Shown here: piece by piece, positions 8,411-17,034 of the stretch
Layout of the letters: the number at the start of each line of letters is the position of its first letter
Position numbering within the stretch: the first letter of the stretch is position 1
NCBI GenBank assembly: GCA_963734635.1
Contig: CAVTIA010000014.1
Span: forward strand, 310,001 to 374,000
Length of the DNA: 64,000 nt
DNA from: DATCJA01 sp963734635
GTDB taxonomy: Bacteria; Acidobacteriota; Vicinamibacteria; Vicinamibacterales; UBA2999
Reading direction: 5' to 3'
Program-made: the position numbers and the translations under genes
Notes under the pieces: generated by a model
Seen by the model: the letters and a program-made list of their open reading frames with translations, nothing else
The model's database searches: none
Told to the model about the DNA's origin: nothing

Positions 8411-9414
8411 CCTATCAGCAGGTCCGTTCGGTTGTTCTCGCAAACAAACTCGTACAGCTCCTGCTGCGGCGCCAGATGCCAGATCAGGTTGTGCGTCCAG
8501 GGGCGCGTGAACGTTCCGGGATCGTCGTAGACCACCTGGATTTCCAGACGGCCGTACTCCGGGCGGCGATAGCGCTCGGTCGTGCGCAGCTGGTCCGTGT
8601 GCGGATAGACGCCGATCCAGCTGCGATCGTTGAACCCTATCGTGTCGATGATCAACGTGTCGGCCTCCCAGCGACCCACGGAGTGACCGAGCCAGGTTGG
8701 GTTGACCTCCGGCGGGTGGCTGCGACCGTCGAGGAACACCTGACGGAAGCCGGGCACGTCCTCGAAGAGCATCATCAACAGTGCAGGCGTCTGGACGAAC
8801 TTCGTGATAAACGGAGTCGACGCGCCTGGTACCGGAAAATCTCCCGGCAGGCACCGCGTATGAGGCGCGTCTTTCCTGTTGTTCGCAATCCGCTCCTTCG
8901 CAGTGGCGGCCGCCCATGGCAGCGCGGCGGGCTCCTCCGGGTAGCGATCGCGGTAGATGAGCCAAACTCCCGAGAGGTCGCGCACGCCATTGATCATCGG
9001 CACGGGGAGGTTCGGAACCACGGCGCGGGCGCGAAGCGCATCGGCGCTGCGCCCCGGATCGTCACCCAGCGTCTTTCCGCCGACGTTCTCCATGAGCGAG
9101 ATGTCGAACGCCGTCGCCTGGCCCGCATGGATTGTGACATCGCGCCGGTAGGGGTCGAAGCCGCAACAAGGCATCGTGACCGTCACTTCGTACACACCAA
9201 CTGGAATCTCGGCGAACTGATAGCGACCGTCGAGGCCGCTGGCCGTCCTCAGGATGGCGCCCGTTTCCCTGTGACGGATCTGGATCGGCGCGTCGCGGGG
9301 ACGCTCGCCGCTCCACGCGATGATCACGCTGCCTGTGAGCGAGCCGCGGCCGGCCTGCGCCGCGGCCGCAGCACTGAACGCCAGACAAGCGATCACGACT
9401 GCCAATCGGGACAT
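8404..9414 (-). CDS. Secreted LSGVW/GRW-family protein with carboxypeptidase-like N-terminal domain
   Basis: A 336-residue protein starting at 9414 after AGGAGGTG, with an Ala-rich signal peptide. A carboxypeptidase-regulatory-like domain follows (SLTGSVIIAWSG, GRYQFAEIPVGVYEVTV). The C-terminal part has VRDLSGVWLIYRD and SVGRWEADTLIIDTIGF then NDRSWI, matching the protein at 3789-4691. Function unknown; placement between quinoprotein and heme-protein genes suggests extracytoplasmic oxidation or binding of organic compounds, which is inference. Confidence 0.75.
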   Translation of the reverse strand: MSRLAVVIACLAFSAAAAAQAGRGSLTGSVIIAWSGERPRDAPIQIRHRETGAILRTASGLDGRYQFAEIPVGVYEVTVTMPCCGFDPYRRDVTIHAGQATAFDISLMENVGGKTLGDDPGRSADALRARAVVPNLPVPMINGVRDLSGVWLIYRDRYPEEPAALPWAAATAKERIANNRKDAPHTRCLPGDFPVPGASTPFITKFVQTPALLMMLFEDVPGFRQVFLDGRSHPPEVNPTWLGHSVGRWEADTLIIDTIGFNDRSWIGVYPHTDQLRTTERYRRPEYGRLEIQVVYDDPGTFTRPWTHNLIWHLAPQQELYEFVCENNRTDLLIGK

Positions 9415-9591
9415 CGCACTCACCTCCTGCTGGCCGCCGCCGTCACGTATGCGCAACATCGGTTCGTCCGAGCATCGTACACCGCCGCTTTTGTGAAGGT
9501 AAGGCCCGCGCGCTCCCAAGCCGGACACACTACGCACGCAGAACGCGGACGAACGCGGCCTGCCGAGAGCATAAAGCCCAGAGCCAAGTGT

Positions 9592-9597
9592 TATACT
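9592..9597 (+). promoter_or_regulatory. Probable -10 box of the pyr operon
   Basis: TATACT lies about seven bases before the PyrR-binding hairpin, so transcription would start near 9604 and the leader would consist almost only of the hairpin. No clear -35 box is visible. Confidence 0.5.
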
Positions 9598-9604
9598 GAG
9601 TGGA

Positions 9605-9638
9605 CTCTTTAACCGCGGCCCAGCGAGACCGCAAAGAG
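9605..9638 (+). promoter_or_regulatory. PyrR-binding RNA hairpin that masks the pyrR ribosome site
   Basis: An outer stem CTCTTT (9605-9610) with AAAGAG (9633-9638) encloses an inner stem and the loop CCCAGCGAGA, matching the known PyrR-binding loop pattern (CNGNGAG). The right arm contains the Shine-Dalgarno sequence (AAAGAGGA) of pyrR, so PyrR bound with UMP would stabilise the hairpin and block translation. No downstream terminator is evident, which fits translational rather than transcriptional control. Confidence 0.7.
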
Positions 9639-9643
9639 GACTC

Positions 9644-10237
9644 ATGGAACGTCACTCCGTCGTCATGGATGCGGACCGGATCGGCCGCACCCTCACCCGC
9701 ATCGCGCACGAAATCCTGGAACGCAATCGAGGCATTGACGATTTGGCGCTGGTTGGGGTGCGTACGCGCGGCGATCATCTCGCCCGCCGCCTCGCACGCG
9801 GCCTGCGGGAGATCACCGACACCGACGTTCCGACCGGTGCGCTCGACATCACACTCTATCGCGACGATCTGATGCGGCACGCAGTCGGACCGCAGCCGCT
9901 CGTGCGTCGCACCGAAATTCCTTTCTCCATAGATGAACGCAAGATTCTCCTCGTAGACGATGTGCTGTACACGGGCAGGACGACGCGCGCGGCGCTCGAT
10001 GCGCTCATCGATTTCGGCCGACCGCGAAGCATTCAGCTGATTGTGCTCGTGGATCGCGGGCATCGCGAGCTACCCATCAAGGCTGATTACGTCGGCAAGA
10101 ACCTGCCAACCTCTCTCGAGGAGAGCGTACAGGTGTACCTGCGGGAGAGCGACGGACGCGACGAAGTCGTGTTGATAGCCGGGTCCCCACCGCGCACGCC
10201 TGCGCGGTGGAGTGCCGAGCAAGGAGGTGCCGCATGA
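9644..10237 (+). CDS. pyrR: PyrR bifunctional pyrimidine regulator / uracil phosphoribosyltransferase
   Basis: A 197-residue PyrR. The PRPP-binding loop VDDVLYTGRTTRAALDAL lies at about 104-121, and the family pattern GVRTRGDHLARRLA is near residue 38. PyrR binds pyr mRNA in response to UMP/UTP and has weak UPRTase activity. It is the first gene of pyrR-pyrB-pyrC and overlaps pyrB by four bases. The hairpin directly upstream is its likely own target. Confidence 0.95.
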   Translation: MERHSVVMDADRIGRTLTRIAHEILERNRGIDDLALVGVRTRGDHLARRLARGLREITDTDVPTGALDITLYRDDLMRHAVGPQPLVRRTEIPFSIDERKILLVDDVLYTGRTTRAALDALIDFGRPRSIQLIVLVDRGHRELPIKADYVGKNLPTSLEESVQVYLRESDGRDEVVLIAGSPPRTPARWSAEQGGAA

Positions 10238-11217
10238 GCGCACCGGTCACGATGCGGATCGAGGAGGCGCCGCCGTTAACGGCCTTGCGAAGAAAGGACC
10301 TGCTCGGCATTGCCGACCTGACGCCGGAGGAGATTTCGCTCATTCTCGACACCGCCGAGGCGATGAAAGAAGTAGGGGAGCGTCCGATCAAGAAGGTCCC
10401 CGCTCTCCGTGGCAAGACCGTCGTCAATCTGTTCTTCGAGCCAAGCACGCGGACCCGCACGTCGTTCGAGATTGCCGAAAAGCGGCTGAGCGCCGACACG
10501 CTCAACATCGCCGTCGCTTCGTCCAGCGTGGTCAAAGGCGAATCGCTCGCTGATACCGCGCTCAACCTGGAGGCGATGCGTCCTGACATGATCGTGTTGC
10601 GCCACTCTTCGTCAGGCGCATGCCACCTGCTGTCGAGGATCTGCCGGTCGGCCATCATCAATGCCGGCGACGGGATGCACGAGCATCCCACCCAGGCACT
10701 CCTCGATGCGTTCACGATCCGGGAGCGGAAGAAACGGCTGGCCGGTTTGAAGGTCGCGATCATCGGCGACCTGCTCCACAGCCGTGTCCTCAGGTCGAAC
10801 ATTCATCTGTTGACCAGGATGGGAAGCGACGTCTGGGTGTGCGGCCCCCCTACGCTGATACCTGCCGACATCGCGCGGTTCGGCGTGCGTGCCACCAGTA
10901 ACGTGGACGAGGCGGTAACAGGTGCGGACGTCGTCATGCTCCTTCGCATTCAGCTCGAGCGGATGGAAGGCGCGTTCTTCCCCTCGCTGCGCGAATACTT
11001 CAACGTGTTCGGCATGACCGACACCCGTCTGCGGCGCGCGGCGCGCGACGTGATCATCATGCACCCCGGTCCAATGAACCGTGGCGTCGAGATCGCCTCC
11101 GAAGTGGCCGACGGCCCGTACTCGGTGATTCTGGACCAGGTGGCCAACGGCGTGGCTGTGCGTATGGCCGTGTTGTATCTCTTGTCGGGGGGAGCCGGCG
11201 ATGAAGCGGCTGCTTAA
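10234..11217 (+). CDS. pyrB: Aspartate carbamoyltransferase catalytic subunit
   Basis: A 327-residue enzyme that joins carbamoyl phosphate to aspartate. The start at 10234 (ATGA overlap with pyrR) follows AAGGAGGTG. Carbamoyl-phosphate residues are in FEPSTRTRTSFE (about 69-79), with HEHPTQALLDAFT and HPGPMNRGVEI later in the chain. No pyrI regulatory subunit is present. The C-terminus overlaps pyrC by 17 bp. Confidence 0.97.
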   Translation: MSAPVTMRIEEAPPLTALRRKDLLGIADLTPEEISLILDTAEAMKEVGERPIKKVPALRGKTVVNLFFEPSTRTRTSFEIAEKRLSADTLNIAVASSSVVKGESLADTALNLEAMRPDMIVLRHSSSGACHLLSRICRSAIINAGDGMHEHPTQALLDAFTIRERKKRLAGLKVAIIGDLLHSRVLRSNIHLLTRMGSDVWVCGPPTLIPADIARFGVRATSNVDEAVTGADVVMLLRIQLERMEGAFFPSLREYFNVFGMTDTRLRRAARDVIIMHPGPMNRGVEIASEVADGPYSVILDQVANGVAVRMAVLYLLSGGAGDEAAA

Positions 11218-12514
11218 GGGGGGCCGTGTCATCGATCCCGCCAACGGGATCGACGGTCGCCGAGACGTCCTCATCGATGGCGATCGCGTGGCACGCGTCG
11301 ACCTGGACCTTCCTGCCGACGACGCAGCCGTTATCGAGGTGCCGGCGGGGTTCGTCATCTGTCCGGGCTTTATCGACATGCACGTTCACCTGAGGGAGCC
11401 GGGCCAGGAGCACAAGGAGACGGTCGCCACAGGCACGGCGGCCGCGGTTGCAGGCGGATTCACAGCCGTGGCGTGCATGCCGAACACGAGCCCCGTAAAC
11501 GACAACGCGAACGTGACGGCGTACATTCTGGCGAAGGCGGCAGAAGCCAACCTTGCACGCGTCTATCCGATTGGCGCCGTGTCACGTGGATCCAACGGGG
11601 AGTTGCTTGCCGACATCGCCGAGCTGAGGCAGGCCGGCTGCGTGGCGATCACCGATGACGGACGACCGGTCGCTACCGCGTTGTTGATGCGCCGCGCGAT
11701 GGAGTACGCCGGGATGTTCGGCATGCCCGTCATCGAGCACTGCGAGGACCCGTCGCTCAAGGGAGACGCCGTCGCGCACGAGGGTTACCACGCAGCGGTG
11801 CTGGGCCTGCGCGGCATGCCGGGCGCCTGCGAGGCGCTGGGTGTCGAGCGCGGCATTCTTCTGTCAGAGGTGACGGGATCGGCGTTTCACGTCGCCCATA
11901 TGAGCGCGCGCGCCTCATTGCGGGCGGTACGAAATGGAAAGAACTCCGGCATTCGCGTGACGTGCGAAGTCGCGCCTCATCACTTCACGCTTACGGATGA
12001 ATCGCTTGGTTCTCCGATTCCGTACGACACCAACACCAAGATGAATCCGCCGCTGCGTGAGACGGCCGATCGTGATGCGATGCTCTCCGGTCTGGCCGAC
12101 GGCACCATCGACGCCATCGCCACCGACCATGCGCCGCACCATTACGACGAGAAGCACGTGGAATTCGACCGCGCGCCGTTTGGAATCGTCGGCCTGGAGA
12201 CAGCCGTGCCGTTATCGTTGGATCGCCTGGTGCATACGGGAGTGATCGGGTTGCAACGCTTCGTGCAACTGCTCTCGGTGAACCCTGCGCGGATTCTAGG
12301 CGTGGCGGGCGGCACGTTGTCGCCGGGTGCGCCCGCCGACATCACGATCCTCGCGACCGATCTCGCGGTCCGAGTCCAGGCTGCCCAACTCCGGTCGCGG
12401 TCGAAGAACACGCCATTTGATGGATGGGAGCTGCGCGGAGGGGTGGCCGCCACGATCGTCGGCGGCCGTACGTTGTACGTGAATCCCGCGGCAAACGTCC
12501 CTGACGGGCTTTAG
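11201..12514 (+). CDS. pyrC: Dihydroorotase
   Basis: A 437-residue type I dihydroorotase that cyclises carbamoyl aspartate. Metal ligands are visible in DMHVHLREPG (His61, His63), in EHCED and HVAHMS, and in ATDHAPHH towards the C-terminus. It is translationally coupled to pyrB, the usual pyrBC arrangement. The ribosome site GGGGGAG precedes the ATG. Confidence 0.97.
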   Translation: MKRLLKGGRVIDPANGIDGRRDVLIDGDRVARVDLDLPADDAAVIEVPAGFVICPGFIDMHVHLREPGQEHKETVATGTAAAVAGGFTAVACMPNTSPVNDNANVTAYILAKAAEANLARVYPIGAVSRGSNGELLADIAELRQAGCVAITDDGRPVATALLMRRAMEYAGMFGMPVIEHCEDPSLKGDAVAHEGYHAAVLGLRGMPGACEALGVERGILLSEVTGSAFHVAHMSARASLRAVRNGKNSGIRVTCEVAPHHFTLTDESLGSPIPYDTNTKMNPPLRETADRDAMLSGLADGTIDAIATDHAPHHYDEKHVEFDRAPFGIVGLETAVPLSLDRLVHTGVIGLQRFVQLLSVNPARILGVAGGTLSPGAPADITILATDLAVRVQAAQLRSRSKNTPFDGWELRGGVAATIVGGRTLYVNPAANVPDGL

Positions 12515-12523
12515 GGCGGCCAA

Positions 12524-13159
12524 GTGGCTCCAGAGTCTATGACTCGTCGAGACGACATTCGTGAGACCGCGCTGAAAGATCTGCAGCAGTACGAAGTGCT
12601 GATGCTGAATGGGCACTTCGATTTCGGAAACGGCTATCACGGGTCGGTGTACCTGAACCCGCACAAGCTGTTCCGGTACCCATCGATGATCTGGCGCTTT
12701 GCTCAGGACTTGCTGGACGTCCTGCCGGGGACGGTGGTGGCGGACACTGAAGTGGTGGCAGGCCCGGTGACGGGTGGCGCGCTGCTCGGCCACACGATTG
12801 CCGGACTGCTCGACAGCAGACGCGATCTCGCGCGTCCAGCCACGCTGTTTGCCCCGTTTACCCTTGATGCCAGTTGCGGGCTGACCTTGACGCGGTTCTA
12901 TCATCGCCTCGTGGCCGGCAGGCGTACGCTGGTCGTGGACGATGTGCGCAATACGGGACAGACGCAGGCGCACTGCGTCGAGCTCGTGCGCAAAGCTGGT
13001 GGTACGGTGATCGCGACAGCGGAAATCTATGACCGAATGGAAGCGCTCGTAGATGCCGGCGTCCCGAATTTTGCGCTGGCGGAATACAAGGCGCCTGACA
13101 ACGTCCTGGCCGCGCAGTGCCCCATGTGCCGCGCAGGAACGCCGATTACGACCTTTTGA
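12524..13159 (+). CDS. PyrE-like phosphoribosyltransferase (second copy)
   Basis: A 211-residue type I phosphoribosyltransferase with the PRPP loop VVDDVRNTGQTQAHCVELV. The GTG at 12524 lies six bases after AGGGCGG; an ATG at 12539 has no ribosome site. It ends with a CPMC pair, and the true PyrE at 17035 ends similarly with CPQC. It follows pyrC in the same direction, so it may be an alternative orotate phosphoribosyltransferase or a salvage enzyme. The substrate cannot be decided from sequence. Confidence 0.8.
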   Translation: MAPESMTRRDDIRETALKDLQQYEVLMLNGHFDFGNGYHGSVYLNPHKLFRYPSMIWRFAQDLLDVLPGTVVADTEVVAGPVTGGALLGHTIAGLLDSRRDLARPATLFAPFTLDASCGLTLTRFYHRLVAGRRTLVVDDVRNTGQTQAHCVELVRKAGGTVIATAEIYDRMEALVDAGVPNFALAEYKAPDNVLAAQCPMCRAGTPITTF

Positions 13160-13176
13160 ATTGACGGGTTTCCGAA

Positions 13177-13692
13177 TTGACGGAGTTTCAGATTGACATC
13201 CAACCGGCGACGCTCGCCGATGTGCCGCACGTTCTGAGCTTCATCAAGGCTCTCGCCGAGTACGAGCGGCTATCGGATCATGTGGTGGCTACTGAGACGA
13301 CCGTACGCGAGACCTTGTTCGGCTCGCGTCCGAGCGCTGAAGCCGTCATCGCCCGTGTCGATGAGACGCCGGTCGGCTTTGCCGTCTGGTTCCACAATTA
13401 CTCCACGTTCCTGAGCCGGCGCGGCTTGTACCTCGAAGACCTGTTCGTTCTGCCCGAATGGCGCGGCCGCGGCGTTGGCGGCGCGTTGCTCAAACACCTG
13501 GCCCATATCGCCGTATCGCGAGCCTGCGGCCGCATGGAATGGGCTGTTCTCGACTGGAATGAAGCCGCCATTCGCTTTTATCGCAGTCTTGGCGCAGAAC
13601 CGATGTCCGACTGGACCGTATTTCGGCTCACAGGAGACGCGTTGACACGGCTCGCCGCCTCGTCTGACCGAAAGACGACGTCAGGTGCGTAA
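13177..13692 (+). CDS. GNAT-family N-acetyltransferase (diamine acetyltransferase-like)
   Basis: A 171-residue GNAT protein resembling spermidine/diamine acetyltransferases: IQPATLADVPHVLSFI at the N-terminus, LEDLFVLPEWRGRGVGGALL as the acetyl-CoA loop, and AVLDWNEAAIRFYRSLGA near the end. The only start that keeps the N-terminal strand is TTG at 13177, which lies in a duplicated GAATTGACGG repeat and has no clear ribosome site. Substrate unknown. Confidence 0.85.
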   Translation: MTEFQIDIQPATLADVPHVLSFIKALAEYERLSDHVVATETTVRETLFGSRPSAEAVIARVDETPVGFAVWFHNYSTFLSRRGLYLEDLFVLPEWRGRGVGGALLKHLAHIAVSRACGRMEWAVLDWNEAAIRFYRSLGAEPMSDWTVFRLTGDALTRLAASSDRKTTSGA

Positions 13693-13798
13693 AGTGCCTG
13701 GAGTGCCTAAGGTGCGTAGGGTGGTGCTTAAGGTGGCCGGCAAGCGTAACGTGACTCGAACCGCACCAGCATCAGCTCAGGCACCCCAGGCACCCTGT
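13693..13798. repeat. Inverted repeat of GTGCCT-like units between genes
   Basis: The left part holds repeated GTGCCT/GGTGC units, and the right part (about 13775-13798) holds AGGCACCCCAGGCAC, its complement. It fills the gap between the acetyltransferase stop and the TTG start of the TIGR02757 gene. Confidence 0.65.
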
Positions 13799-13803
13799 CC
13801 AAA

Positions 13804-14652
13804 TTGCGACCTCCCCTTGAAAACCTGTACCGCACGTTCGATCACGTGAACGCCGCGAGCGACCCTGTTCACATCGTCAGACGGTACGAGGCCGCTGCGG
13901 ATCGCGAGGTCGTGGCGTTTTGCGCCGCCGGGTTGGCGTTTGGCCGCGTCGCCAGTGTGCTGCACTCGATCGAGTCGCTGCTGACGGTCATGGGTCCGTC
14001 GCCTGCCGCGTTCGTTCGCACGTTCGATCCGGCGGCCGAGCGACGGCGGCTTGCGCCTCTCGTACACCGATGGATCGGCGGAAAGGATCTGGCGGCACTG
14101 CTGATGATCTTGCGGCGCATGCTCGAGGAGGCGGGCTCGATCGAGCAGTTCTTCATGGCTGGCGACGATCCCGCTTCTGCGGATATCGCGCCAGCGCTCG
14201 AGGCGTTTTCGGCGCGCGCACTCGCAACGGATCTGCGGCCGATTTACCGCAGGATGCCAAAGCGTGCCGGAGTTCGGTACTTCTTCCCGCGGCCGTCGGC
14301 CGGCAGCGCGTGCAAACGCCTGAATCTCTTCCTGCGATGGATGGTGCGTCGGGATGCGATCGACCTCGGCGTCTGGTCCGGTCTGTCGAGCGCGCGTCTC
14401 ATTGTCCCCCTCGATACGCACGTGATCCGACTGGGGCAGTGTCTTCGTCTCACGCGATACCGCACGCCTGGGTGGAAGATGGCCGCCGACATCACCGCGG
14501 CGCTGCGCCGGGTGAATCCTGACGATCCGGTGCGCTACGACTTTTCGCTGTGCCACATAGGGATGATGAATGCGTGCCGGTTTGGGCGAGCGAAGCAGCA
14601 CGACCACTGCCCGCTGCGGGGGTTCTGTAATCCGGGCACTGGGTCCGCCTAA
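13804..14652 (+). CDS. TIGR02757 (DUF2400) family protein
   Basis: A 282-residue protein with family features: LENLYRTFDHVNAASDPV at the start, YFFPRPSAGSACKRLNLFLR and WMVRRDAIDLGVW in the middle. The C-terminus has four cysteines spaced C-x7-C-x10-C-x5-C, reminiscent of the iron-sulfur clusters of HhH-GPD DNA glycosylases. The family function is not established as far as I know; the DNA-repair link is inference. The start is TTG. The stop TAA lies in the loop of a hairpin. Confidence 0.8.
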   Translation: MRPPLENLYRTFDHVNAASDPVHIVRRYEAAADREVVAFCAAGLAFGRVASVLHSIESLLTVMGPSPAAFVRTFDPAAERRRLAPLVHRWIGGKDLAALLMILRRMLEEAGSIEQFFMAGDDPASADIAPALEAFSARALATDLRPIYRRMPKRAGVRYFFPRPSAGSACKRLNLFLRWMVRRDAIDLGVWSGLSSARLIVPLDTHVIRLGQCLRLTRYRTPGWKMAADITAALRRVNPDDPVRYDFSLCHIGMMNACRFGRAKQHDHCPLRGFCNPGTGSA

Positions 14653-14712
14653 AGGCGGACACTACGTACGCCCGGATGGCAGATCGACGTAAGTGTCCGG
14701 CTTTAGCCGGAC
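14643..14712. terminator. Two 28-bp repeat hairpins carrying the stop codons of convergent genes
   Basis: Hairpin 1 is GTCCGCC-TAAA-GGCGGAC (14643-14660), with the plus-strand stop TAA in its loop. Hairpin 2 is GTCCGGCT-TT-AGCCGGAC (14695-14712), with the minus-strand gene's TAA across its loop. Each belongs to a 28-bp repeat (14643-14670 reversed, 14685-14712 forward) that also occurs at 28747 and 48679. Likely terminators. Confidence 0.75.
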
Positions 14713-15461
14713 CGTTCTTTCTGCTGCAGCTCCCACAGCTTCGCGAACTTCAGATATACGGAGAACGCGTTCATCGCTGAGATCGTGAACCCCGCGGTAC
14801 CATCGAGCACGCCGCGACGCAGGAAGTAGTTGCGCAAGAATGCCGCGGGCGGGTGCATGACCAGGTCAAACGCCGTCGCATGTCTGCCGGTTTCGTGCAT
14901 CTGACGGGCCGCGAGCGTTGTGTAGTGATTGATCCGATCGAGCTGGTCGCGCAGGTCGCGGAAGGAGTAATGCTCCAGCTCATGACGCAGCCGACCCACG
15001 GGACCGTCGACGGCTACCGATTCATGGACGTATTTCCCGCGCCAGCGCGCCGACCGCCGATCGTACAAACGCGTCTGGTAGTCCGGGTAGAAATCCGTCG
15101 TCCGTATCCAGCGTCCCAGGTGATAGGTGACGCGTGGGACGCGGTAACCCCGTAGCGCTGGCTCGGTTGCAACAACGCTGCGGATTTCTTGCGCCAGAGA
15201 CGGAGGTATTCGCTCGTCGGCATCGAGCGAAAAAATCCAGTCATGTACTGCGCGCTCGGCCGCGAAATTCTTCTGATCGACGTATCCGGACCAGGGGCGG
15301 CAGAGGATGGTGGCGCCTCTGGCGCGGGCGATGTCGACTGTAGCGTCGGTGCTGCCTGAATCAACGAGCAGGATCTCGTCGGCCCAGGCGGCGCTGTCGA
15401 TCGCAGCTCCGATGTGCTCGGCCTCGTTCAGCGCGATGATCGTGACCGAGACTTTCGGCAC
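14703..15461 (-). CDS. Family 2 glycosyltransferase (WaaE/KdtX-like)
   Basis: A 252-residue GT2 enzyme: VSVTIIALNEAEHIGAAIDS at the N-terminus, DEILLVDSGSTDATV with the nucleotide-sugar aspartate, and FSLDADERI as the DxD-type motif. Similar enzymes add a sugar to lipopolysaccharide core heptose. The start is GTG at 15461. It lies 14 bp after the TolC-type gene on the same strand, so the two may be cotranscribed as envelope genes. Confidence 0.88.
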   Translation of the reverse strand: MPKVSVTIIALNEAEHIGAAIDSAAWADEILLVDSGSTDATVDIARARGATILCRPWSGYVDQKNFAAERAVHDWIFSLDADERIPPSLAQEIRSVVATEPALRGYRVPRVTYHLGRWIRTTDFYPDYQTRLYDRRSARWRGKYVHESVAVDGPVGRLRHELEHYSFRDLRDQLDRINHYTTLAARQMHETGRHATAFDLVMHPPAAFLRNYFLRRGVLDGTAGFTISAMNAFSVYLKFAKLWELQQKERSG

Positions 15462-15475
15462 GGAAGGATTCTATG

Positions 15476-17008
15476 TCACCTGATAGGAGCCTCCTGGATC
15501 GTTTCGAAGTCGACGATGGAGCGGTTGTAGTCGAGAAGTGCTCGCAGTTCGTCGGTCCGCGTCTGGGCGAGATCGCGTTGCGCCTGGAACACGAAAAAGC
15601 TGGTGGATGTCCCCGCATCGAACTTCCGCTGTTCCGCGTCGAGCCGTCGTTCCATCAGTTGACGAGCCGCACGAGTGGTGTCGATGCGTTTCTGGTTGGT
15701 CACGACCTGCCGTGTCACGCTGCGCACCTCGGTCGCAACCAGCAGCTCCTGATTGCGCAACTGCATTTGTGTCTGCGAGTACTCCAGGCGTGTCCGCGCT
15801 AGCTCCGCGTCCCGAGGGGTGGGTCCAAGTGGATAGCTCACGTTGATGGACGCCGTCCATGCTGGAAAGTCGTTGACGAAGAGATCGCGCAGAACGTTGC
15901 CGAAACCTCGTTGCGTCTGGCCGACAATCGGCCCGGGAAACCCGGTACCCCGGACAAACTGCGTGCCGCCAAGACCGGTCACGCCGTAGTCGAAGCTCGC
16001 CGTCACATCTGGCAGCGTCTGGTTTCTGAAGTATCGAAGATTGATTTCGGTCGTTTCGAGATTCTTGTGCGACTGCTGCAGATCGGTACGATTGGCGAGA
16101 GCCGTGCGGACCGCGGTCTCTGCGTCGACGGGACGCACTTCAAACACCGGCATCGAAACAGGCACGATCTGCAGGGTCCAGAAGTCAGCCGCGGCAGGAT
16201 CGTACACGAGAGCGCGCAGCGCATCTTCAGCAGTAGCGATCTGCGCTTCGGCCACGATGACGGCTTCCTCGCGTTGCGCCACTTCCGCTTCGGCTTCGAC
16301 GACGTCGATTGGCGCGGTCGTGCCGATCTCTACGCGTGCGCGGGTGTTCCTGAGCGATTCGAGCGCGAGATCCAGCGACTGCCGGTGCACCTCGAGGGTC
16401 GCGATGGCGTACGCCAGGTCCCAGTAGGCGTGCTGGACCGCGCGTGACGTCTGTGCGATCGACTGTCGCAGTGTCACATCGGCGATTTCCCGATCTTTCC
16501 GGCTGATGAGGAGTTGTTGGCGCGGAGTATCGATGGAAAAGTCGCGAAGCAGCGGTTGGCTGTAGCTGAGCGACAGCGACGACCGGAGTTGTGGCGAAAA
16601 ATTCGAGAAAATATTCGTGGTCGTCGATCGCGTGCTGTCCCAGCCCACGCTGTACGAACCTCCCCAAGGAAGCGTCTGGCCCACGCCGACGTTCGTGTTC
16701 ACGCGAGCGTCGCTCGTCTTCGGTCCCTGCGCGCCAGACAGGAAGCTGTTGCTGGGTGTGTCGGTGCTGGCGCCTTGCAAGGTCGTCGTGAAAGAGGGGA
16801 ACCAGGCGGCGCGGGCTCCTGCGACGTCCAGGTCGCGAATGGCAGGATCGATTCGCGCCACTTGTACCCCGAGATTGTTTTCGAGCGCGGTCTGCACGGC
16901 CTCGTCGACAGTGAGGCGCCGAACGCTGGCGGCCTGACCAGACGGCGATACCGACTGAGCCGCCGTAATCGTCGGGACACAGAGGATAAGGAATAGGATG
17001 GTTCGCAT
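15476..17008 (-). CDS. TolC-family outer-membrane efflux protein
   Basis: A 510-residue protein with a signal peptide (ILFLILCVPTITAAQ) and the two repeated coiled-coil/barrel halves of TolC proteins: LTVDEAVQTALENNLGVQVA opens the first half, AVRTALANRTDLQQSHKNLE the second, with long helical stretches between. It would form the outer-membrane channel of a tripartite pump or type I secretion system; no inner-membrane partner is in the window. It is divergent from pyrE, with 26 bp between start codons. Confidence 0.9.
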   Translation of the reverse strand: MRTILFLILCVPTITAAQSVSPSGQAASVRRLTVDEAVQTALENNLGVQVARIDPAIRDLDVAGARAAWFPSFTTTLQGASTDTPSNSFLSGAQGPKTSDARVNTNVGVGQTLPWGGSYSVGWDSTRSTTTNIFSNFSPQLRSSLSLSYSQPLLRDFSIDTPRQQLLISRKDREIADVTLRQSIAQTSRAVQHAYWDLAYAIATLEVHRQSLDLALESLRNTRARVEIGTTAPIDVVEAEAEVAQREEAVIVAEAQIATAEDALRALVYDPAAADFWTLQIVPVSMPVFEVRPVDAETAVRTALANRTDLQQSHKNLETTEINLRYFRNQTLPDVTASFDYGVTGLGGTQFVRGTGFPGPIVGQTQRGFGNVLRDLFVNDFPAWTASINVSYPLGPTPRDAELARTRLEYSQTQMQLRNQELLVATEVRSVTRQVVTNQKRIDTTRAARQLMERRLDAEQRKFDAGTSTSFFVFQAQRDLAQTRTDELRALLDYNRSIVDFETIQEAPIR

Positions 17009-17034
17009 AGGACTATGTATACTAGGCGGTTCCG

